DNA from: JAMHWF01 sp048500255
GTDB lineage: Bacteria; Pseudomonadota; Gammaproteobacteria; Burkholderiales; Burkholderiaceae_C
Direction: 5' to 3'
NCBI GenBank assembly: GCA_048500255.1
Contig: JASNYH010000011.1
Location: 1-64,000 of the forward strand
DNA: 64,000 nucleotides
The position numbers were made by a program, and so were the translations under genes. The notes under the pieces are model-generated. The model did not search any database, was not told the origin of the DNA, and saw nothing but the letters and a program-made list of their open reading frames with translations. Shown piece after piece: positions 33,904 to 42,097 of the stretch (position 1 is its first letter; the number at the start of each line of letters is the position of its first letter).

Positions 33904-35376
33904 ATGAAGGCGCGACGGGGTTTGCGCGTCGCAGGCGCGATCGCCGCGACGTTGATGGCGGTGTTGGCCGGCTGCGCCGCGCTGCCCGAGATCAACCCCG
34001 ACATGGCGTGGTCGTCGGCGCCGGTGCGCATCGACGGCGGGCGCGGGCCGCTGACGGCCGAGCAGAGCAAGGCGGTGCTCGACAAGCTGGCGGCGCGCGC
34101 CGGCGGCGCCGAGACGAGCATCTTCGACCGCCACCTCGCGCTCGAGGAGGCGATCGTCGGCAGCCCACTGGTCGCCGGCAACAAGACGGTGCTGCTGCAG
34201 GACGGCCCCCGGACCTACGAGGCGATGCTCGAGGCGATCCGCTCGGCGCGCCATCACATCAACTTCGAGATCTACATCTTCGAGGCCGACGAGGTCGGCC
34301 GCACCTTCGCCGATGCGCTCGTCGCCAAGCGCCGCCAGGGCGTGCAGGTCAACCTGATGGTCGACGGCGTGGGCTCGATCAAGACGCCGCGCGAGTTCTT
34401 CCAGTCGCTACGCGACGCCGGCGTGCAGGTCGTCGAGTTCAACCCCGTGAATCCGCTCAAGGCCAAGGCGGGCTGGGACGTCAACCAGCGCGACCACCGC
34501 AAGCTGATCGTCGTCGACGGCCGCGTCGCCTTCGTCGGCGGCATCAACGTCAGCAGTGTCTACTCGGGCAGCGCGCTCGGTGGCAGCTTCGGCAGCGGCT
34601 CGGCATCGTCGGGCGGCGGTAGTGGCAGCAGCGGCAGCGGCGCGCCCGACGAGGACGGCGGCGACAAGAAGAAGCCGGCCGACGGCCTGCCGTGGCGCGA
34701 CACGCAGCTGCAGATCGAGGGCCCGGCCGTCGCCGAGCTGCAGAAGCTGTTCATCGAGTCGTGGCGCAAGCAGAAGGGCCCGCCGCTCGACACGTCGAGC
34801 TTCTTTCCCAAGCTCGCGAAGCGCGGCGACGAAGTCGTGCGCGCGATCGGCAGCACGCCCGACGATCCGTACAGCCTGATCTACGTCACGCTGATCTCGG
34901 CGATCCGCAACGCCGAGAAGGAGGTGTTCCTGACCAACGCCTACTTCGTGCCCGACCCGCAGTTGCTGCAGGCGCTCAAGGACGCGGCGGCGCGCGGCGT
35001 CGACGTGCGGCTGCTGCTGCCGAGCAAGACGGACTCGGAGCTCGTCTTCCACGCCGGCCGCGCCTACTATACCGAGCTGCTCGAGAACGGCATCAAGGTG
35101 TTCGAGCGCCACAAGGCGATGCTGCACGCCAAGACGGCGCTGATCGACGGCGTGTGGTCGACCGTCGGCTCGACCAACCTCGACTGGCGCAGCTTCCTGC
35201 ACAACGACGAGCTCAACGCCGTCGTGCTGGGCGGCGACTTCGGCAACCAGATGCGCGCGATGTTCGAGCGCGACCTGAAGGACTCGCGCGCCATCGTGCT
35301 CGACGACTGGCAGCGCCGGCCGCTGGCGATGCGACTGAAGGAGTCGTTCGCGCGGATCTGGCAGTACTGGCTGTAG
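33904..35376 (+). CDS. Cardiolipin synthase-like phospholipase D lipoprotein
   Basis: The 490-residue product has a lipoprotein signal (lipobox VLAGC around residue 24) and two PLD active-site motifs: HRKLIVVDGRVAFVGG and HAKTALIDGVWSTVGSTN. It also has NFEIYIFEADEVGRTF and FLTNAYFVPD, typical of bacterial cardiolipin synthases. A Gly/Ser low-complexity insert (about 220-245, SGSGSGSS-like) separates the halves. A lipobox in place of TM helices is unusual for ClsA but occurs in PLD-family lipoproteins. It lies 15 nt after pyrD, so it may be co-transcribed. Confidence 0.82.
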   Translation: MKARRGLRVAGAIAATLMAVLAGCAALPEINPDMAWSSAPVRIDGGRGPLTAEQSKAVLDKLAARAGGAETSIFDRHLALEEAIVGSPLVAGNKTVLLQDGPRTYEAMLEAIRSARHHINFEIYIFEADEVGRTFADALVAKRRQGVQVNLMVDGVGSIKTPREFFQSLRDAGVQVVEFNPVNPLKAKAGWDVNQRDHRKLIVVDGRVAFVGGINVSSVYSGSALGGSFGSGSASSGGGSGSSGSGAPDEDGGDKKKPADGLPWRDTQLQIEGPAVAELQKLFIESWRKQKGPPLDTSSFFPKLAKRGDEVVRAIGSTPDDPYSLIYVTLISAIRNAEKEVFLTNAYFVPDPQLLQALKDAAARGVDVRLLLPSKTDSELVFHAGRAYYTELLENGIKVFERHKAMLHAKTALIDGVWSTVGSTNLDWRSFLHNDELNAVVLGGDFGNQMRAMFERDLKDSRAIVLDDWQRRPLAMRLKESFARIWQYWL

Positions 35377-35645
35377 CCGCAGCCGGGCCGGCGCTCGAGC
35401 ATCGGAACGCCGCGCGGCGCAATCCCATATATCGAACTCGTCGGCCTTTCGGTCGATCGGCCAGCTTCGGGCGCACACTCGCGCCCCGGATTGCGGCAAA
35501 AGGCAGTCGCATGCAGCCGAGGGAGACGCAGAACAACAACGAGACCATATCCACCGAAAGGACGCCGCATCGCACAGGTGCCCCACGTCGCCGCCTAGCC
35601 GGCGGTGCGCGCCCGACGATGGGGAATGAGAGGGGGATCCATTTC
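35377..35645. other. Non-coding boundary before the acyl-ACP island
   Basis: A 269-nt stretch between the PLD lipoprotein and the FabG-like gene. No convincing gene is seen; the longest forward ORF with a start is a 28-codon frame from 35511. Base composition shifts here from very high GC to a more mixed composition (AT-rich patches at 35425-35445 and 35530-35555), marking the left edge of the foreign-looking island. A GAGAGGGGGATCC stretch just before 35646 can serve as ribosome-binding site for the reductase. Confidence 0.6.
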
Positions 35646-36374
35646 ATGAATGGTCAACGGCCATGCCTCATCACAGGGGCGAGCGGAAATCTGGGCGGAG
35701 CGATCGCCCGAAAGTTAGTGGCACTGGAGCGCTCTGTCGCCTTGACGCATTCTCCCCAGGGACGCCCGCTGGAGGTGCTGAAGTCGAGCGAACAAGTCCG
35801 GTGGTATGGGCTCGACGTGCGCGATGCACATGACGTTGGGGAAGTCGTCGCTCAGGTACGAAAGGACTTCGGTGCGGCGCCCGACCTGGTCTACACAGCG
35901 GGCATCACTTGCGATCGCAGCATCGTGAGGATGTCGACCGAGGACTGGGCATCGGTGATCGAAACCAATCTCTCAGGCGCCCATCACTTCGTGCGCGCTC
36001 TGGCACAGGATCTGATGACCGCCGCCGATGGACGGATCATCTTCATCGGTTCGGTTGCCGCAAGCAAAGGAACTCCCGGCCAGTCCAACTATGCGGCTGC
36101 AAAGGCAGGTGTCGAAGGCCTGACGCGCGAGCTTGCCGTCGAGTTGGGAAGGTATCAGGTGACGGTAAACACTGTTTCGCCTGGCCTTATCGAGTCTCGA
36201 ATGATCGAGACCATCCCGAAGGAGCAGCTCCGCCGCGTCCTCAAGAGCATCCCGCTGCGCTCGATGGGCAAACCATCGGACGTTGCCGAGGTCGTGTCGT
36301 TCCTGTTGAGCGCGGCAGCACGCTACATCACTGGCCAGATCATCCAAGTCGACGGTGGCCTGACCGCTATGTAA
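35646..36374 (+). CDS. 3-oxoacyl-ACP reductase-like SDR (FabG family)
   Basis: A 242-residue short-chain dehydrogenase with the NADP site TGASGNLGGAIARKL, the DVRDAHDV acidic turn, catalytic Ser/Tyr/Lys in GSVAAS and YAAAKAGVEG, and the C-terminal IIQVDGGLTAM typical of FabG. It would reduce a 3-oxoacyl chain on an acyl carrier protein. An ACP and ketosynthase pieces follow directly, so it belongs to a secondary acyl-chain pathway distinct from primary fatty-acid synthesis. Codon use is less GC-biased than in the flanking genes, suggesting transfer. Confidence 0.88.
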   Translation: MNGQRPCLITGASGNLGGAIARKLVALERSVALTHSPQGRPLEVLKSSEQVRWYGLDVRDAHDVGEVVAQVRKDFGAAPDLVYTAGITCDRSIVRMSTEDWASVIETNLSGAHHFVRALAQDLMTAADGRIIFIGSVAASKGTPGQSNYAAAKAGVEGLTRELAVELGRYQVTVNTVSPGLIESRMIETIPKEQLRRVLKSIPLRSMGKPSDVAEVVSFLLSAAARYITGQIIQVDGGLTAM

Positions 36375-36395
36375 CCAATCAACTCACGCGTCATC

Positions 36396-36662
36396 ATGAT
36401 CACCAATCAAACCACTGTCGCCGCAACGTTTACCGCACCGACCGAAGAGTCGATCAAGGAGGTCGTCGCCCTGGCACTGGATGTCGATGTCGAAGACCTG
36501 GACTTCGACATGACCAAGAACTTCTACGAGGACCTGAACATGGACTCGCTGGGCGCCATCACCATGGTGATCGAGACGCACAAGGCATTCGGTGTTCGCC
36601 TGCTCGACGAGCGCGTACGTGTCGGGCACCGCGATGTACTGCGATGCAGCTCACCTGGTTGA
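36396..36662 (+). pseudogene. Acyl carrier protein, 3' end lost in a fusion with a ketosynthase
   Basis: Residues 15-70 form a normal ACP: ESIKEVVALALDVDVEDL and the phosphopantetheine site NMDSLGAITMVIE with Ser51. After FGVRLLDERV the ACP pattern ends, and the remaining residues are read out of frame from ketosynthase sequence. About 20-25 C-terminal residues (helix IV) are missing. The junction lies near 36612-36620. The ACP may still fold partly, but a functional carrier is doubtful. A deletion spanning the 3' end of this gene and the 5' end of the next explains the structure. Confidence 0.65.
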
Positions 36663-37068
36663 ACCGAACGCCCAAGGTGTTGCCCAGGTGATCCACGCCG
36701 CCCTTGACCAAGCCCGGGTCGAGACCAAGGATGTGCGCGCCGTGTACTGGCATGGCACAGGGACGCGCCAGAACGACGCCAGGGAGGCTGAGGTCTCGCA
36801 GATCATCTTCGGCGAGAAGTCGCCGCCGTCGACGTCGACCAAGGGCAACCTGGGTCATACCATGGGTGCCTCCGGTGGCTTCAACGTAATGGCCGCCTGC
36901 GAGACGCTGGCACGCGGCGTCGTTCCTCCGGTTGCTGGCACGGAAGACCTCGAGTATCCGAACCTCGACATCGTTCTGGGAGCGGCGCGCGAGGTCGAAC
37001 CCGGTCCTGTTCTGATCACAGCCCTCGGATTCGGCGGCATCAATGCAGCCGTCGTGCTGACCAAGTGA
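36616..37068 (+). pseudogene. Ketosynthase (KAS II-like), C-terminal half only
   Basis: The frame shifted by one relative to the ACP gives about 150 residues of beta-ketoacyl synthase C-terminal sequence: both catalytic histidine motifs are present (WHGTGTRQNDAREAEV and KGNLGHTMGASGGFN) together with the terminal ALGFGGINAAVVL. The N-terminal half with the active-site cysteine is absent. There is no start codon of its own in a good context; the first ATG is at 36592, inside ACP sequence. It is the 3' remnant of a deletion that removed roughly 240 codons. Confidence 0.75.
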
Positions 37069-37491
37069 GGAAAGTGCGATGCTCAGCACCTACGCGACCG
37101 ACGTCTATCTTCACGCTCTGGGCTGCGCCGGCGGGCCGACCCGTGCGGTTCACTGCGGTGAAGTCGGTCTCGCCAAGGCGCTGCCGACTCTCGTGGCGCT
37201 TCGTGGTGATGGAACCTTAGGCGTTCGCGACGAGATGTCCATCGACTCCATGCTGGCGCCACTGGACAAGGCCACCCTGAGAGCCAGCAAGATCGTTCGA
37301 GCTCGCTCAGCAGCCCAGTGCACCGTGTTCGCATGCCTGCTGGCGACGAGCTTGGCTCCCTACGCCAAAGGCGAAGATGGCAAGGGTGGACAAGATGTTG
37401 CACTCGGGGTGATCTGCTCGTCAGCTGAGCTGCCCCCCGAATTTCGTCTTCCAAGGGCCGATGGTTAGCATCGACACCTGAAGGAAGAGAA

Positions 37492-37782
37492 GTGAAGAAG
37501 ATTCCCAAGCAAGAGTACACGGCCGAGTTCAAGGAGCAGGCCGTCAAGAGGGCGCAGGAGGTTGGCGTCGGGACGGCAGCACGCGAGCTGGGCCTGGTCG
37601 AGCAGACGCTGCGCAACTGGGTCAAGGCGGCCTCGGCCGGCAAGCTCAACGCCGCTGGTGCGAAGCCCATCACGCCCGAGCAGATGGAGCTGTCGCGGCT
37701 GCGCGCCGAGAACGCGCGGCTGAAGATGCACGTCGAGATCCTAAAAAAAGCGACGGCGTACTTTGCGAAGGATGCGCTGTGA
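37492..37782 (+). CDS. IS3-family transposase OrfA
   Basis: A 96-residue HTH/leucine-zipper protein (TAEFKEQAVKRAQEVGVGTA, LVEQTLRNWVKAASAGKL, then ELSRLRAENARLKMHVEILK). In IS3 elements OrfA binds the terminal repeats and a -1 frameshift makes the OrfAB transposase. The A7 run at 37743-37749 followed by G is the likely slip site. Confidence 0.92.
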   Translation: MKKIPKQEYTAEFKEQAVKRAQEVGVGTAARELGLVEQTLRNWVKAASAGKLNAAGAKPITPEQMELSRLRAENARLKMHVEILKKATAYFAKDAL

Positions 37783-38672
37783 AGTACGCCTGGATCGACG
37801 CACAGCGCGCCGACTACCCGCTGCCCGAAATGTGCGAGGTGCTGGCCGTGAGCGCCAGCGGCTATCGCGCCTGGCGTCGCGGCGGCACTCCTGACTCGAC
37901 CCGTCTGAGCGACGCGCAGGCCGTGGCCTTGATGAAGGCGATCCACGCCGAGGTCAAGGCCGCTTACGGATCGCGGCGCATGCACCGCGAGCTCAAGGGC
38001 CGAGGCCATCGGATCGGACTGGCTCGCGTGGAACGACTCATGAGCGACAACGGCATCCGTGCGCGCCACAGGCGGCGCTACAAGGCGACGACGGACTCGA
38101 AGCATTCGATGCCGGTGGCCGACAACGTGCTCGAACGCAACTTCGCGCCCGATGCGCCGAACCGCGTGTGGACGGGCGACATCACCTACATCGCGACCGA
38201 TGAGGGCTGGCTGTACCTGGCCGTTGTGCTGGACCTGTTCAACCGCGAGGTCGTCGGCTGGTCGATCAAGCCACGCATGACGGCCGCCATCGTGACCGAC
38301 GCGCTGACGATGGCGTGGTTCCGGCGCAAGCCGGATGCCGGCGTCATCTTCCACAGCGACCGCGGCAGCCAGTACGCCAGCCATGCGATGCGAGGCAAGC
38401 TGGCCGAGTACGGCATGACCGCCTCGATGAGCCGCAAGGCGAACTGCTGGGACAACGCGCCGACCGAGAGCTTCTTCAACAGTCTGAAGAACGAGCGGGT
38501 GCACGGCACTCGCTACGCGACGCGGGCCGAAGCACAGATCGATCTGTTCCAGTACATCGCCGTCTTCTACAACCGGAGGCGCCGCCACTCCTCGCTGGGC
38601 TACTGCTCGCCGACTCAGTTCCTTCTGGACTGGCTCGGCAAGCATGACGATCAGCAATCCATGGCGGCATGA
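37779..38672 (+). CDS. IS3-family transposase OrfB (DDE integrase domain)
   Basis: A 297-residue rve-type catalytic domain with an HTH_21 N-terminus (YGSRRMHRELKGRGHRIGLA) and the DDE triad Asp134 (WTGDITYIAT), Asp194 (FHSDRGSQYA) and Glu230 (NAPTESFFNSLKNE), giving the DD35E spacing of the family. GTG 37779 overlaps the orfA stop; in vivo the catalytic product is normally the frameshifted OrfAB fusion. No stop or frameshift damages the gene. Confidence 0.93.
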   Translation: MKYAWIDAQRADYPLPEMCEVLAVSASGYRAWRRGGTPDSTRLSDAQAVALMKAIHAEVKAAYGSRRMHRELKGRGHRIGLARVERLMSDNGIRARHRRRYKATTDSKHSMPVADNVLERNFAPDAPNRVWTGDITYIATDEGWLYLAVVLDLFNREVVGWSIKPRMTAAIVTDALTMAWFRRKPDAGVIFHSDRGSQYASHAMRGKLAEYGMTASMSRKANCWDNAPTESFFNSLKNERVHGTRYATRAEAQIDLFQYIAVFYNRRRRHSSLGYCSPTQFLLDWLGKHDDQQSMAA

Positions 38673-39385
38673 GCGCGGCCGGTTGGAAGGCGAAAAACAG
38701 AGGGCACCTCAAGCCATCGTGCCGATCTTCTGGCGCTACGAGCCCGTTGGGTTGACCCAGGGCTGGCATATGACCGACACCACGCTGCTACCCGCATCCA
38801 TCCCGAGCGCCGTGGCGACGGCCTGTTCCATGGTGACGGGCTACCATGCGGCAGCCATGACCTTCGGCGACGGGGCGCTGGGCGTGATCGGTGCGGTGGA
38901 CTTCGCCGCGAGCGGATTCGCGAACGAGCGGTTCGGCTCCCTGCTGCTGGTTGCCTCAGATGAGGCGTCACCGTCAATGCTGGAGGCTGGTGAGAAGCTC
39001 GGAGTGAGCCGTGCCATCCTAGATGGGTCCTCAGGCTTCGTCCTGACGGCGCAGCGGCGCTCCGCTGGCGACTTGCGAGTGGCCTTTGCAGGCGTGCAGG
39101 CACGGCACGAGCGCGGAGACGATCTTCCGGAAGGCTGGGCTGATGCGCAGCGTGTTTGCGGCCAAGTTCCGGACGGCTACACGATGTACACCGGCAACCT
39201 GCTGCCGCAATTGCTGCTGCTCGCCCTGCAGGCCACGACTGGGCCGAAAGTGATTGTCGAGCTGGAATTGGCTGGCCGCGCCATGTGCCGGATCGGTCTT
39301 GAAAGCACTATTTGAGTGATCAAGCCAATCCGAAATATGTGCAACAGGGTGGGTTGCGAGTGCGGTCCGTTTTCGCTGGTGCGCA

Positions 39386-40741
39386 ATGAAGAGTAATTCT
39401 CTCGCGAAATCCATCCCTCGCACGGACCAGGAAAGGCACGCCAGTCGCCACATTGCCGCCGTAGCGGTCGGCTTCATGGGCCTTTCAGTAGTCGTGATGG
39501 TGTTGACCATCGGATTGGCACTGTTTCTTCCTGGTGAGCTCGGCTACAGCTCATGCGTGGCCTTGTATGTGGCCAAGGTAGCCGCCGAGCGCCACTTCCG
39601 CATCACCTCGCCGATGTCGATGTCCCTGCTGGCGATCTACGCGGCGTTGCTCGTGGCGACGTTGGTGGGCATCGATACAACCGGCTACGGCGGAGCGTTC
39701 GTATTTGGGTCTCTGTTCATCGTCGCCAGCATCCTTCATCTGGCGGGCCATCCGTTCACGACCTTCTATGCCCCAGGCAAGGGCGATCACTCCGTGCATC
39801 AGGCAGTGTCTCTAACGTGGATCATCGGGTGTTGCGCATCGCTGGCTGCCACGGTAGGGCTGATGCCGTCGGTCTGGTTCATGGTCGTCCCAACAGTGCT
39901 GATGCTCGCCTGTGCCGTGGCCATGCTCTTCTTCAATTTCGTATGGTGCGGCCCTTCGTCGACACGGCCCCGCATCTGGCAACACCAGGACCTGACGTTC
40001 GAGCAGATCGACGCGGACGGCCCTGACTTCGATGCCTTCTGTACCGTGTACGCCCGCAGCATGGTGCTGGACCCACGGCAGGAGCCAGGCGCAAAGACGT
40101 GGAAAGAAGTGAGGGAAGTGGTTCGGGCGAGCGAGAGGGCTCGCGGCAGCGCGTCGATCATGTTCGTCTGCAAGAAGGACGGCGAGGTCATTGCAACGTT
40201 GCGGACCCTGCTTGACCGGAAAGGCTCTCCCCTTCCCACTGAATCAGACATCGACTCCAGCTATGACGGCCTCAGAGCATTTGGCAAGCTGATCTCGATC
40301 GGCCGACTTGCTGTCCTTGAAGAGCATCGCAACCGCCCTGAACTGACGACGGGCCTGTTCAGCGGGTTCGTGAATGTCGCCTTGGAAAGCGGCGCAGACT
40401 TCGTTGTTGCCGATGGTTTCAAACACGTGGTGCCGATGTATCTCAAACTCGGCTTCGTCCTCCAGTACCCCAAGAACGATCCCCGACACGCGGTCAGGAT
40501 GTCGCACGGGTACATCTGCTATCCAGTCGTCATGGATTTCCGTTCGATGGTGCTGGACCGGGTGGGTGGTCAAGACTACACAAGCGAGTATTCCGGTGAA
40601 ACAAGCCGGTATCTCGCAGAACGGTGGTTCAAGCGCTACCTCGTCAATCAGATCTGGCGACGGTTGTTTGGGCGGCACGAAATCAACGGGATCTCGGAAA
40701 TTAAGGGAGTACTCCTGCCTCGAGCTCCCGTGCATACCTAG
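39386..40741 (+). CDS. Membrane-anchored FeeM-like N-acyl amino acid synthase
   Basis: The 451-residue protein has an N-terminal membrane domain with about five or six helices (roughly 22-50, 52-66, 76-96, 100-121, 141-160, 163-187). It then has a soluble GNAT-like domain (about 200-420). The soluble part carries GKLISIGRLAVLEEHRNRPE (300-319), TTGLFSGFVNVAL, DFVVADGFKHVVPMYLKLGF, which resembles the FeeM/autoinducer-synthase-type N-acyltransferase family that transfers acyl groups from ACP to amines. FeeM itself is soluble, so the membrane fusion is notable. Neighbouring ACP and ketosynthase genes fit an acyl-ACP donor, now broken. Family assignment rests on motif recall and is moderate; the acceptor is unknown. 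Confidence 0.6.
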   Translation: MKSNSLAKSIPRTDQERHASRHIAAVAVGFMGLSVVVMVLTIGLALFLPGELGYSSCVALYVAKVAAERHFRITSPMSMSLLAIYAALLVATLVGIDTTGYGGAFVFGSLFIVASILHLAGHPFTTFYAPGKGDHSVHQAVSLTWIIGCCASLAATVGLMPSVWFMVVPTVLMLACAVAMLFFNFVWCGPSSTRPRIWQHQDLTFEQIDADGPDFDAFCTVYARSMVLDPRQEPGAKTWKEVREVVRASERARGSASIMFVCKKDGEVIATLRTLLDRKGSPLPTESDIDSSYDGLRAFGKLISIGRLAVLEEHRNRPELTTGLFSGFVNVALESGADFVVADGFKHVVPMYLKLGFVLQYPKNDPRHAVRMSHGYICYPVVMDFRSMVLDRVGGQDYTSEYSGETSRYLAERWFKRYLVNQIWRRLFGRHEINGISEIKGVLLPRAPVHT

Positions 40742-40766
40742 CCATTCTTTCAGTGGAGGGTCTCCC

Positions 40767-41411
40767 ATGAAGCTTGTCATGAAGCTCATCGGTTGGTTCG
40801 GCATCGCGCTCGCCGCCGTGATCACGTCGGCTGGGGCTTTCTCACAGCCGAGCATGGCGGAGTACCAAGCAGCTTCCGCGTTGATGCTCAAGGCCAGCGG
40901 CGGCGACAAGGACGCCATCGGGCCGGCCGTGGAGGCGTTCAAGAAGCTGAGCGACGCGGAACCGACGAACGCCGTGTACCTGGTGAATCTGGGTGCCGTG
41001 ACCTCCATGCAAGCCCGCACGACCCTCAATCCGCTCAAGAAGATCTCGTATGCCGAGGATGGGATGTCGATGCAGGACAAGGCCTTGGCGCTGCTGCAGC
41101 CGTCCAACAGCGGCCTTGCGTTCGACGGCGTGGAAACGGGGCTGCGGGTCAAGTTCGTGGCGGCGAGCACCTTTCTCGCGGTACCGGGCTTCTTTCGCCG
41201 CGGCGACCAAGGCGCCAGGTTGCTGGACGAGGTGCTGAAGGCACCTGGGTTCGCCGGCTCCCCTGTGGCGTTCAAGGGCGCCGTGTGGCTGAAGGCGGCG
41301 GACCACGCGGTCGACCAGAAGCGGCCGAACGAGGCGCGGGACTACGCAAACAAGATCGTGGAGGCCAACGCACCGCAGGTGGCCGCTGCCCGCGCCGTGC
41401 TGAGCAAGTGA
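40767..41411 (+). CDS. Secreted TPR-like protein of the export operon, function unknown
   Basis: A 214-residue protein with a Sec signal peptide (about 5-26, hydrophobic, cleavage near AFSQ-P) and an all-helical body with pairs of alpha helices resembling degenerate tetratricopeptide repeats (YQAASALMLKASGGDKDAIG, AVEAFKKLSDAEPTNAVYLV, KRPNEARDYANKIVEANAPQ). I do not recognise a named family. GGAGGG precedes the ATG. It starts an operon with an ABC ATPase, a permease, a LolA-like protein and a beta-barrel-like protein, so it probably acts in the periplasm in the same export route. Confidence 0.65.
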   Translation: MKLVMKLIGWFGIALAAVITSAGAFSQPSMAEYQAASALMLKASGGDKDAIGPAVEAFKKLSDAEPTNAVYLVNLGAVTSMQARTTLNPLKKISYAEDGMSMQDKALALLQPSNSGLAFDGVETGLRVKFVAASTFLAVPGFFRRGDQGARLLDEVLKAPGFAGSPVAFKGAVWLKAADHAVDQKRPNEARDYANKIVEANAPQVAAARAVLSK

Positions 41412-41419
41412 ACCCGCCC

Positions 41420-42097
41420 ATGCAATCGTCGGTCGCCCTGGCTCTGCGCTCGATCCGCAAGTCGTATCGCCTCGGAGCGCACGAGGTGCCGGCCCTTCGC
41501 GGCATTGACGCGGAAGTCAAGGCCGGCGAAATGCTGGCGCTGACCGGTCCGTCGGGCAGCGGCAAGACCACGATGCTCAACATCAGCGGTCTCATCGAAC
41601 AGCCGGACGCCGGCGAGGTCCTCTTCGACGGGAAGCCGGTGTCGGACCTGAGCGCTCGAGAGCGGACGATGCTGCGTCGCCGCCAGGTCGGGTTCATCTT
41701 TCAGAGCTTCAATCTGGTGCCTGTCATGACCGCATCCGAGAACATCGACTATCCGTTGTTCCTCGAAGGGTTGCCGAAGGCGGAGCGGGCACACCGCGTG
41801 GCGGAGATCGTGGAGGCGGTCGGCCTGACCGAACATGCAATGCGCAAGCCCGATCAGTTGTCCGGCGGGCAGCGCCAGCGGGTGGCGGTCGCTCGAGCGC
41901 TCATCAAGCGGCCCCGCGTGGTGATTGCAGATGAGCCGACGGCGAGCCTCGACTCCGACACGGCCGGGCAGATCGTGTCCATGATGCGCGACATGTGCCA
42001 CTTGCATGGCAGCGCGTTCATCCTGGCCACTCACGATGAACGGCTCTGGTCGAAGTGCCACCGCGTCGTTTCCCTGCGCGATGGAGTGCTCCAGTGA
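41420..42097 (+). CDS. ABC transporter ATP-binding protein, LolD/MacB type
   Basis: A 225-residue ATPase with Walker A GPSGSGKTT, Q-loop FIFQSFNLVPVMTASENI, signature LSGGQRQRVAVARAL, Walker B VVIADEPTASLD and the H-loop ATHDERLW. The MacB/LolD subclass partners FtsX-type permeases in mechanotransmission, moving lipoproteins or lipids from the inner membrane. A GTG at 41408 overlaps the preceding stop as GTGA and is an equally likely start. The gene overlaps the permease start by 4 nt. Confidence 0.88.
   Translation: MQSSVALALRSIRKSYRLGAHEVPALRGIDAEVKAGEMLALTGPSGSGKTTMLNISGLIEQPDAGEVLFDGKPVSDLSARERTMLRRRQVGFIFQSFNLVPVMTASENIDYPLFLEGLPKAERAHRVAEIVEAVGLTEHAMRKPDQLSGGQRQRVAVARALIKRPRVVIADEPTASLDSDTAGQIVSMMRDMCHLHGSAFILATHDERLWSKCHRVVSLRDGVLQ

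Larger units (their letters stand above)
37426..38711 (+). mobile_element. IS3-family insertion sequence, 1286 bp, with 3-bp target duplication
   Basis: Terminal inverted repeats are visible: left end TGAGCTGCCCCCCGAATTTC, right end on the opposite strand TGAGGTGCCCTCTGTTTTTC; both then continue with a CTTCCAA motif. The target triplet AGC is present on both sides (37423-37425 and 38712-38714). It carries orfA and orfB overlapping with an A7 slippery run at 37743-37749. The ORFs appear intact, so the copy may still be active. It inserted into a ketosynthase-like gene. Confidence 0.92.
37079..39315 (+). pseudogene. Ketosynthase-like / chain-length-factor-like gene split by an IS3 element
   Basis: The 5' part (37079-37425, starting MLSTYATDVYLHALGCAGG after a GAGGAAAG ribosome-binding site) and the 3' part (38712-39315) join in frame when the IS and one AGC target copy are removed: ...VICSS-AIVPIFWRYEPVGL.... 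The restored protein would be about 315 residues. It includes a thiolase-fold active-site-like TACSMVTGYHAAA, which retains a cysteine, and a VIVELELAGRAM end. The length is short for a canonical KAS (about 410), so it is better called ketosynthase-like. Inactive as it stands. Confidence 0.7.

Noticed and set aside
35646..39315. Aryl polyene biosynthesis cluster
   Set aside because: FabG, ACP and KS genes fit in part, but no dehydratase, ammonia-lyase, MMPL exporter or glycosyltransferase is present.
41408..41420. GTG at 41408 as the ATPase start
   Set aside because: Plausible through its GTGA overlap but has no better ribosome-binding site; ATG 41420 was kept and the alternative noted.
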